This document shows, in pieces, positions 1 to 5,100 of a DNA stretch of 6,945 nt (positions within the stretch are counted from its first letter, which is position 1; the number at the start of each line of letters is the position of its first letter). Location: positions 1,823-8,767 of the forward strand of contig PFTO01000097.1 of assembly GCA_002789615.1 (NCBI GenBank), given 5' to 3'. A program made the translations under genes and the position numbers. Under the pieces are notes generated by a model, which saw only the letters and a program-made list of their open reading frames with translations, was not told the DNA's origin and searched no databases. Source of the DNA: Acidobacteria bacterium CG_4_9_14_3_um_filter_49_7. Its GTDB lineage: Bacteria; Acidobacteriota; Holophagae; Thermotomaculales; Thermotomaculaceae.

Positions 1-18
1 CGCATGATTTTATTCTCC
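1..18 (-). promoter_or_regulatory. Candidate ribosome-binding site and start codon of a further downstream gene
   Basis: On the minus strand a GGAG (complement of 15-18) lies 9 nt before an ATG at 5-3, about 36 nt after the stop codon of the NapC/NirT-type cytochrome. This spacing fits a third gene of the same operon starting at the window edge. Only the first codon and a fraction of the second are present, so nothing can be said about the product. Another in-frame ATG at 20-18 has no visible ribosome-binding site. No terminator hairpin is seen in 1-41, which agrees with the operon continuing. Confidence 0.3.
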
Positions 19-41
19 ATGTTTTTGTTTGTTGTACGCTA

Positions 42-1556
42 CTAGCGTGTTTTCAAAGTGCCCTGCTCTGAGTTGAGGAATTCATCCCGGAGAAACAGGT
101 GCATTTTGTAGTTCGGATTCTTTTTGTCCGGTTCATACAGGTACTGGAACCGGTTTGCTTCATTGTAGGCGAGAATCGAATGGCACAGGGTACATCCATT
201 GCGAATCATGTTACCCTCTTTGTCCCGCATGTTCGGGTTGTGGCATCGGAAACAGCCACCGTCATGCTGATGACCCAGATGATTTGGGTAGGTATTCCAG
301 TCGATTCGCATATGATGGTGAATATTCCGTTTGTAGATGTCCTGTGCGACCAGCACCGCGTTCTCGATCTGATCCGACATACGTGCCCCCTGAACGGCAT
401 CCAGGCTCCGGTAGAAACCAAACAGATGATTCCGAATCCCCTGGAGTCCGGCTTCGTCCGATGGATAATCATCAGAAATCGCCGCCAGCATTTCCCTTTT
501 TAAGAAGGGAAGGGACCGATCCACCAGTCCCCGGGTGATCCTGTCATCCACTGCCGTTTCCGGGTCTTCATATACATGGGTAACCCGGTTGTGGCAATCC
601 ACACAATCCATTGTCCGGATGCGGGTATAGTCCCCTTCATTTACCTTACTTTTTAACCGGGTATTTTCAAAGCGCTTGTAGGTTCCGTCCTGCTGGCGCC
701 AGTCCACCCAGAGGATTTCTTCCCGCTTGTCATCCACTGAAGCGTACCGGACTTCGTTATCCGAAGCGACGTGCCAGTGGATACCCCCCCTTCCCGCAGT
801 GTGCCCGGTATCTATTTTCAACTGAAGTGTGGTGTAGCGGGCAGTTGAATTCCGATCCATATCATAGCGGGTAAGGGTCACCATGCGGTTTCCGTAAAAT
901 TTGTCCGGCCAGTGGCACCGTTCACAGGTTTCCCTGCTGGGTCTCAACTGATGTACGGGGGTGGGGATCGGCCGTTCATAGTCACTGAGCATAGCCAGCG
1001 CCATCTGCCGCAAACCATTGAGTTTCGCGCTGACCACTGCGTCCACGCCCTGACCGACATGACATTCCACGCATTTTACCCGGGAATGGGGGGATTGCTG
1101 GTAGGCTGTCCATTCCGGCCCCATCACCGAATGACAGGCTGTTCCACAGAACTTCGCTTCGTCCATAAATTTCATAGTTCGGAAACCGGCTCCGGCGAGG
1201 AACAGCACATTCACCATAGTTAAAACAAGGATGACCAGGAAGACACGGGAACCGAAAAATCCTTCCCGAATATCTTCGCCGTCAAATCGTTCGATCAGTA
1301 ATTCCCGGGTGGACTTCTTTCGCTGCTTTCGGTACCGGTACCATGCCAGCGGCATCAAGGCGAGTCCCGCTACAAACATTGCAGGAAACAGCATGTACGT
1401 AATCAGCCCGATGTAGGCATTGTCCAGCACCCCGATCAGCCGGAGAAATTCAAAGAACAGGAAACCGGCAAAAGCCGTGGTTGTAAGTGTGACACCCACC
1501 TGTCCAATCCTGTTAACTGAGATTCCCCTGAGAAAATTTCGATACTTTCGAAACAT
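42..1556 (-). CDS. Membrane-anchored NapC/NirT-type multihaem cytochrome c, three membrane helices and six haem motifs (ImcH-like architecture)
   Basis: This 504-residue protein probably takes electrons from menaquinol and passes them to periplasmic cytochromes. Hydrophobic helices lie at about residues 19-43, 47-72 and 103-124, with a basic loop (YRYRKQRKK, 73-81) between the second and third. The haem region follows: CX3CH at 137-142 with the family-typical HSVMGPEW downstream, then CXXCH at 162-166, 211-215, 318-322, 435-439 and 455-459. The first two motifs resemble the start of the NapC/NirT domain, where the first haem is linked to quinol oxidation. The size, three helices and extra C-terminal haems differ from classical one-helix tetrahaem NapC/NrfH and recall ImcH of Geobacter, an inner-membrane cytochrome needed for high-potential acceptors; that likeness is from memory and not aligned. 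The ATG start has GGGAAG 10 nt upstream, and the gene lies 17 nt behind the octahaem gene, so the two are co-transcribed. It could instead serve other acceptors besides its neighbour. Confidence 0.85.
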   Translation of the reverse strand: MFRKYRNFLRGISVNRIGQVGVTLTTTAFAGFLFFEFLRLIGVLDNAYIGLITYMLFPAMFVAGLALMPLAWYRYRKQRKKSTRELLIERFDGEDIREGFFGSRVFLVILVLTMVNVLFLAGAGFRTMKFMDEAKFCGTACHSVMGPEWTAYQQSPHSRVKCVECHVGQGVDAVVSAKLNGLRQMALAMLSDYERPIPTPVHQLRPSRETCERCHWPDKFYGNRMVTLTRYDMDRNSTARYTTLQLKIDTGHTAGRGGIHWHVASDNEVRYASVDDKREEILWVDWRQQDGTYKRFENTRLKSKVNEGDYTRIRTMDCVDCHNRVTHVYEDPETAVDDRITRGLVDRSLPFLKREMLAAISDDYPSDEAGLQGIRNHLFGFYRSLDAVQGARMSDQIENAVLVAQDIYKRNIHHHMRIDWNTYPNHLGHQHDGGCFRCHNPNMRDKEGNMIRNGCTLCHSILAYNEANRFQYLYEPDKKNPNYKMHLFLRDEFLNSEQGTLKTR

Positions 1557-1573
1557 AATTCAATTACTTCCCA

Positions 1574-2905
1574 TCACTGGTTGGAAAACATATTCCGGTA
1601 GATTTTCTGCATTTCTCCACTTTTGATAGCCGCCTTCAGATCCTTTGTTGGTTTCTGGAGCCATTGGTGCATGGGGTCATCCTGCAACAGTTTGTTAATG
1701 GCAGCATTGACCTCAGGATCGTTCAACTCACGGGCTTCCGGGATAAACTTGAAGTAGAAATGCTGTGCAACCTCATAAAAACCATGCCACCATGTGTAGT
1801 CCGGGCCAAACATTGCTGCGCCGTGGCGGGCACGTCGCCCTTCATGGTGCCAGAGTTCCCAGTACGTCCACTCGATCTTGTTGGAAAAGGCAGCCGGATT
1901 TTTCAGTAGATGTCTTTTCTTGATCAGATTCATGATTTCTGTAGCGGGAATCGCGAATTTTTCATTATAGAGTTTAACCGTCGCGTCCAACTGATAGTAA
2001 TGGCCATCCGCAAATGACTGACCATGGCAATTGGTGCACACATCTTCCATGTTCTTCCGCTTTTGTTCCCAATTCTTCTGCTTTTTGGAAATCGGAGCAC
2101 GCAGGTTCCATGAAATCCGGGCACCCACGTCGTGGGTCACCTTCTGCTTCCGTGTCGCAGACATATGGCAGGTGGCACATGTGGGGGCCTCAAAATAATC
2201 CTGACCGACCACCCATCGATCCGCCTTCAGATTCATGTCTTCCTTGTGAGTGTAGTAGGCATTCCCATGTTTGGATTCCTCATAAATCTCCTTCTGTGGA
2301 TGATCCGGACCCAGATGGCACTTGGAGCATGCTTCGGGCTGGCGGGCCTGCGCCCTGGAAAAAGCGTGGCGGGTGTGGCAGGCCGTACACGAACCTTTTG
2401 AACCATCCGGATTTAACCGACCAATCCCGCTGTTAGGCCATGAAGCCCCGTATAAACGATTGGGTGATTTTGGATCAATCTTTATTTTGGAACCATGGCA
2501 ATTTTCGCACCCCTGAATTGCTACGGGGTTTCCACCTGCCACATGCGCCAAATACGCATCATTGGAATCCAGGATCAAGCCAGCACTGGCATGATGGGAG
2601 GCATCTACCTCTTTCATTTCCTTTTCATGACAGCGGCCACAGTCCATGGGCGTCACCAGTGTGGCAATGTGCGCGTCATAGTGCATGAACGCGTCTTTGT
2701 CACCTTTCTTTGCCTGATGACAGTCCAGGCAGGTCACATCGTGTCGCGCGTGGGCAGACGCAAACCACTGCTTATAGATCCCCGGTGACTTTTCTTTGTG
2801 ACAGGTCATGCATTTCCCTGCAACCGTCTTCAGTGAAGGGGTTGCCCCCATAACCATGTAACCCGCTGTACAAATCAGAACAAAAGACAAAAGCATTCGC
2901 TTCAT
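1574..2905 (-). CDS. Secreted octahaem cytochrome c of the hydroxylamine oxidoreductase (HAO)-like family
   Basis: Starting at the ATG behind the perfect AAGGAGG, the product is 443 residues; an upstream in-frame ATG at 2953 would add 16 polar residues before the signal peptide and is unlikely. Residues 1-21 form a Sec signal peptide (basic MKR, hydrophobic core, cut near GA/TP). Eight CXXCH motifs sit at 32, 59, 89, 133, 173, 193, 243 and 290. After motif seven comes THDVGARISW (257-266), and after motif eight a motif-free helical region with WELWHHEGRRARHGAAM (349-365), GPDYTWWHGFYEVAQHFY (367-384). These are recognisable as HAO-family features, including the C-terminal bundle. Family members oxidise hydroxylamine or hydrazine or, in the reverse direction, reduce nitrite or hydroxylamine to ammonium. 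With a NapC/NirT-type partner directly downstream, the reductive, quinol-fed direction is the more likely one here (inference). Whether the catalytic-haem tyrosine crosslink of true HAO is present cannot be settled without alignment; Y370, Y377 and Y384 lie in the relevant region. An octahaem nitrite or tetrathionate reductase is a less likely alternative. Confidence 0.82.
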   Translation of the reverse strand: MKRMLLSFVLICTAGYMVMGATPSLKTVAGKCMTCHKEKSPGIYKQWFASAHARHDVTCLDCHQAKKGDKDAFMHYDAHIATLVTPMDCGRCHEKEMKEVDASHHASAGLILDSNDAYLAHVAGGNPVAIQGCENCHGSKIKIDPKSPNRLYGASWPNSGIGRLNPDGSKGSCTACHTRHAFSRAQARQPEACSKCHLGPDHPQKEIYEESKHGNAYYTHKEDMNLKADRWVVGQDYFEAPTCATCHMSATRKQKVTHDVGARISWNLRAPISKKQKNWEQKRKNMEDVCTNCHGQSFADGHYYQLDATVKLYNEKFAIPATEIMNLIKKRHLLKNPAAFSNKIEWTYWELWHHEGRRARHGAAMFGPDYTWWHGFYEVAQHFYFKFIPEARELNDPEVNAAINKLLQDDPMHQWLQKPTKDLKAAIKSGEMQKIYRNMFSNQ

Positions 2906-2913
2906 TAAGATCC

Positions 2914-2920
2914 CCTCCTT
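2914..2920 (-). promoter_or_regulatory. Ribosome-binding site deciding the start of the octahaem cytochrome
   Basis: The minus strand reads AAGGAGG here, a full Shine-Dalgarno match, 8 nt before the ATG at 2905-2903. It places the start immediately before the signal peptide and argues against the longer reading from 2953. Confidence 0.85.
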
Positions 2921-2977
2921 TTTTTGCGTGCAATTCAATTCTCCACTAAACAATCAAACTCTTTTCCATGCATTGAT

Positions 2978-2983
2978 ACTTTA
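2978..2983 (-). promoter_or_regulatory. Candidate -10 element for the cytochrome operon
   Basis: The minus strand reads TAAAGT (four of six matches to TATAAT). If it is the -10, transcription starts near 2971 and the FNR-like palindrome is centred at about -41.5, the classic class II activator position that replaces a -35 box. No good -35 hexamer is seen, as expected for an activator-dependent promoter. The element was picked with that geometry in mind, so the fit is suggestive only; GATAAA slightly upstream, preceded by TGT, is an alternative. Confidence 0.35.
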
Positions 2984-3000
2984 TGGTAATTTATCACAAA
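2980..3000. repeat. Imperfect 21-bp palindrome in the cytochrome operon promoter
   Basis: The plus-strand halves TTTATGGTAA and TTATCACAAA are inverted repeats around a centre at 2990, with 8 of 10 pairs matching. It lies between the FNR-like box and the octahaem gene and overlaps the candidate -10, so it could be an operator for a repressor or a second CRP/FNR-family site. The region is AT-rich, so a chance origin is possible. Confidence 0.3.
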
Positions 3001-3005
3001 ATAAC

Positions 3006-3019
3006 TTGATCTGGCTCAA
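3006..3019. promoter_or_regulatory. FNR/CRP-family-like binding site
   Basis: The sequence TTGATCTGGCTCAA matches the FNR consensus TTGAT-N4-ATCAA at nine of ten defined bases, and the core CTTGA-N6-TCAAG (3005-3020) is a perfect inverted repeat. FNR, DNR/NnrR and related regulators use this type of site to turn on anaerobic or nitrogen-oxide respiration genes. It is well placed for the leftward cytochrome operon (centre about -41.5 from a candidate start at 2971) and lies about 71.5 bp upstream of the predicted rightward start, so it could touch both promoters. The regulator is not encoded in the window. Confidence 0.55.
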
Positions 3020-3048
3020 GAAATGCCGGCCTTTTCTAGAATTGCCAT

Positions 3049-3077
3049 TTGACTTTACAAAAACGGAATGTTATAAT
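3049..3077 (+). promoter_or_regulatory. Near-consensus sigma-70 promoter with extended -10 for the thioredoxin gene
   Basis: TTGACT (3049-3054) and a perfect TATAAT (3072-3077) are separated by exactly 17 bp, and TG at 3069-3070 adds an extended -10. Transcription would start near 3084, about 180 nt before the thioredoxin-fold gene. The strength suggests high, largely activator-independent expression. Confidence 0.8.
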
Positions 3078-3083
3078 TTAAGT

Positions 3084-3263
3084 CGCGGTTACGAGATGGC
3101 CCCGACGATTGTCCTTGAAATTCGCGGGTGTCTATTGTAGCTTCAGTCGGTGGTGCCGGCCAGGTTAATTTCACAGCAACAAAAGACCGGCTGATTCGTT
3201 AACACCTTGGGCTAAACAGAGCTCGAATGAATCCGGATGAAAAACAGGAAGGAGTAACAAAGG
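3084..3263 (+). other. Long 5' leader of the thioredoxin-fold gene, structured, function unknown
   Basis: About 180 nt separate the predicted transcription start from the ATG, unusually long for a small secreted protein. CAGTCGGT (3144-3151) can pair with ACCGGCTG (3186-3193) to form an 8-bp stem with one G-U pair. GTTAA in its loop (3164-3168) can pair with TTAAC beyond it (3199-3203), giving a possible H-type pseudoknot. A 14-codon ORF (ATG 3096 to TAG 3138-3140) lies upstream, with only a weak ribosome-binding site. I do not recognise a known riboswitch and see no intrinsic terminator in the leader. GGAAGGAG (3247-3254) is the ribosome-binding site of the downstream gene. Confidence 0.35.
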
Positions 3264-3749
3264 ATGAAGAAACAAATGAAAACAATCGCACTGGTATTGT
3301 TGATCACACTGGGACTCACCAGTTCCGCCTACGCATTTGATGCCTTGAAGAAAGGCGTGGAGCCGGGTAAATGGACCCAGGATCTCACCGCGGCTACAAC
3401 CTACGCCAAAGACAACGACCTCCCCATCATGATCATGTTTACAGGGTCAGATTGGTGCTACTGGTGCAAACTGATGGACAAGACCGTTTTTTCAGGGAAT
3501 GAGTTTTTCGATTGGGCCAAAGACAATGTCGTTCTGGTTGCGATTGATTTCCCGAGAGACAAGAGTAAGGTACCCGCTGAATTTCAGTCTCGCAATAAAC
3601 AACTGGGAGATGATTTTAAGGTTCGCGGTGTCCCCACTTACGTGTTCCTGAAGCCGGACGGCAAGACCGAAATCGGCAGACTGGGCGCGGGCAAAGGCAA
3701 AACTTCCAAGAGTTTTATTGAAGAAATCAAAAAGCTTCTGAAGAAATAG
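3264..3749 (+). CDS. Secreted thioredoxin-fold protein with CYWC active site
   Basis: This 161-residue protein is a periplasmic thiol-disulfide protein. A Sec signal peptide covers residues 1-24 (MKKQMK, hydrophobic core, cut after AYA). The thioredoxin fold follows: a strand PIMIMF (54-59), the redox motif GSDWCYWCK (61-69; C65 and C68), a strand VVLVAIDF (89-96), and the cis-proline loop RGVPTYVFLKPDG (121-133; P124), ending in a basic helix. The layout, with SDWCxWC and an acidic strand after it, fits the Thioredoxin_7/thioredoxin-like group and not CcmG or DsbA. The CYWC dipeptide is unusual compared with CGWC or CGPC and could shift its redox potential. The start is fixed by GGAAGGAG nine nt upstream and by the signal peptide. 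It is divergent from two cytochrome genes carrying 28 haem-ligating cysteines, so a role in keeping apocytochrome thiols reduced is conceivable, though a role with the metal exporter downstream is equally possible. A hairpin terminator follows. Confidence 0.85.
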   Translation: MKKQMKTIALVLLITLGLTSSAYAFDALKKGVEPGKWTQDLTAATTYAKDNDLPIMIMFTGSDWCYWCKLMDKTVFSGNEFFDWAKDNVVLVAIDFPRDKSKVPAEFQSRNKQLGDDFKVRGVPTYVFLKPDGKTEIGRLGAGKGKTSKSFIEEIKKLLKK

Positions 3750-3763
3750 AACATATACGAGTT

Positions 3764-3792
3764 GAAAGCGGGTCAATGCCCGCTTTCTTCTA
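3764..3792 (+). terminator. Intrinsic terminator after the thioredoxin-fold gene
   Basis: A perfect 9-bp stem, GAAAGCGGG (3764-3772) with CCCGCTTTC (3779-3787), encloses a 6-nt loop and is followed by TTCTATT. The T-tract is interrupted, so termination may be partial. It starts 14 nt after the stop codon and ends only about 16 nt before the GTG of the transporter, for which no clear separate promoter is seen; readthrough would then supply the transporter at a reduced level. Confidence 0.8.
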
Positions 3793-3807
3793 TTCATAGG
3801 GGAAACC

Positions 3808-5046
3808 GTGCAATTATTTCTGAATCTACTGGAACGGTTTGTTATTGAAACGATATTTCTTTTCAATGAGATGGCAATCTATCTGCTTCTCGGGTTCTTT
3901 CTTGCCGGGTTGATTCATGCCTTCCTGCCCAGCCACAGGATTGAAGCTGCTATCGGCCGGCCCGGCATGTTTTCTTCATTGAAAGCGGCTCTTTTCGGTG
4001 TTCCCATGCCGCTTTGTTCCTGCGGAGTGGTTCCCACGGCATTGTCTTTAAAGAAAAGCGGTGCCACCCGTGGGGCAGTCGTTTCGTTCCTCATCGCAAC
4101 ACCCCAGACAGGTGCGGACAGCATTGCTGCCACATGGAGCATGCTGGGCCCGGTGTTTGCGATTTTCAGGCCCTTTGTGGCATTTGTCACCGGTACCATC
4201 GGCGGTGCTATCACCGATCTGGGTCAAAGGACTGAAGGAAGCACCGCAGCAGAAGACAAACTGAAAGCAGATGCGCCCAAAACCGCCAGAGAGCGGATTC
4301 GTCTGACTTTCAGCTATGGGTTTGGCCAGCTTCTCGGAGATATCGCCAGGTGGATCGTGATTGGAATCCTCATTGGAGGGCTGATTACGGCATTGGTTCC
4401 TGAAGAATTCTTCCACAAATTTGTCGGAAGTCCCGTTCTTGCCTATGGCCTCATCCTGCTTGTAAGCGTACCGATTTATGTCTGTGCCACCGGCTCCATC
4501 CCCGTTGCAATGGCTTTGATCATGAAAGGGCTTTCCCCTGGAGCGGCATTTGTATTTTTGATGGCGGGGCCCGCTACCAACACCGCCAGTCTGGCTATTT
4601 TATGGAAAACGATTGGACGTCGGGCCACTCTGATTTATCTGGCCACCATTATCGCCGGGGCCGTCCTGGGTGGAGTGGTATTTGACGCCTGGTTTTCAGT
4701 CGCCTTTGCGAAGAGCTATGCCGCAGTACACCATGCCAACGGATGGTTTGAATGGGTCAAGACCGGAGGGTCTGTGGTTCTGGCACTCCTTCTGGTACAC
4801 TCCCTCTGGCCCGGTAAAAAAGGGGCCGAATGTGAACTCCCGGAAACGCCCCCGAGCCTGAAAATAACGGTTCTGGGTATGACCTGCAACCATTGCAAAA
4901 TGACTGTGGAAAATGCCGCTAAATCCGTTCACGGTGTCACGGCAGCCGAAGCAACACCGTCTGAGAGCAGGCTCAAGATTTTTGGTCAGGCGGATGAAAA
5001 AGCCATCAGAAAGGCGGTAGAAAATGCCGGGTACACCACAACATAG
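3808..5046 (+). CDS. SO_0444-like heavy-metal efflux permease with C-terminal HMA domain
   Basis: This 412-residue inner-membrane protein probably exports a soft metal such as copper or zinc. Residues 1-335 form the permease of the DUF318/ArsP_1 type: helices near 20-40 and 88-135, a hydrophilic loop at 138-165, then helices near 180-197, 208-235, 243-262, 272-294 and 318-334. Signature stretches are GVPMPLCSCGVVP (64-76; C70, C72), ATPQTGADS (97-105), VPIYVCATGSIPVA (221-234; C226) and MAGPATNTAS (252-261); the cysteines are candidate metal ligands on the transport path. After a short linker, residues 351-412 make a heavy-metal-associated domain with GMTCNHC (357-363; C360, C363), as in copper chaperones and P-type ATPases. 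This domain order matches the SO_0444 Cu/Zn efflux family as I recall it. The start is GTG with AGGGGA upstream; an ATG 60 nt inside would delete the first helix region that family members keep. It follows the thioredoxin gene through a terminator. Arsenic or organoarsenical export is a weaker alternative. Confidence 0.88.
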   Translation: MQLFLNLLERFVIETIFLFNEMAIYLLLGFFLAGLIHAFLPSHRIEAAIGRPGMFSSLKAALFGVPMPLCSCGVVPTALSLKKSGATRGAVVSFLIATPQTGADSIAATWSMLGPVFAIFRPFVAFVTGTIGGAITDLGQRTEGSTAAEDKLKADAPKTARERIRLTFSYGFGQLLGDIARWIVIGILIGGLITALVPEEFFHKFVGSPVLAYGLILLVSVPIYVCATGSIPVAMALIMKGLSPGAAFVFLMAGPATNTASLAILWKTIGRRATLIYLATIIAGAVLGGVVFDAWFSVAFAKSYAAVHHANGWFEWVKTGGSVVLALLLVHSLWPGKKGAECELPETPPSLKITVLGMTCNHCKMTVENAAKSVHGVTAAEATPSESRLKIFGQADEKAIRKAVENAGYTTT

Positions 5047-5057
5047 GACCTTTCCGG

Positions 5058-5066
5058 TGATATAAT
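5058..5066 (+). promoter_or_regulatory. Extended -10 promoter for the alpha/beta hydrolase gene
   Basis: TGATATAAT is an exact TGN-TATAAT extended -10. A poor -35 candidate, ACAACA (5038-5043), lies 17 bp upstream inside the last codons of the transporter. Transcription would start near 5073, 28 nt before the hydrolase ATG, giving the hydrolase expression independent of the transporter. Confidence 0.55.
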
Positions 5067-5100
5067 CCCATAGCCCGAACATTCTCCAGAAGGCGGCGCT

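Noticed and set aside
2014..2436. A 140-codon open frame on the plus strand opposite the octahaem cytochrome, and similar frames opposite the NapC/NirT-type gene
   Set aside because: They lie wholly antisense to genes with clear haem motifs, have no convincing ribosome-binding site, and their translations show no recognisable domain; they are frame shadows.
2906..2953. An upstream ATG at 2953 extending the octahaem protein by 16 residues
   Set aside because: The extension puts polar residues before a typical signal peptide and would translate through the AAGGAGG that serves the ATG at 2905.
2928..3140. A 70-codon plus-strand frame in the divergent control region
   Set aside because: It crosses the FNR-like site and the sigma-70 promoter, so its start is upstream of the predicted transcript, and it has no recognised motif. 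Only its last 14 codons lie in the leader.
3084..3263. A known riboswitch (for example the c-di-GMP GEMM class) in the leader
   Set aside because: The conserved core strings of that class are not visible, so I list the leader only as structured and unexplained.
4048..4416. Minus-strand frames (also 4696-5262) opposite the metal exporter and the hydrolase start
   Set aside because: They are antisense to well supported coding sequence and one spans an intergenic promoter; no domain or ribosome-binding site supports them.
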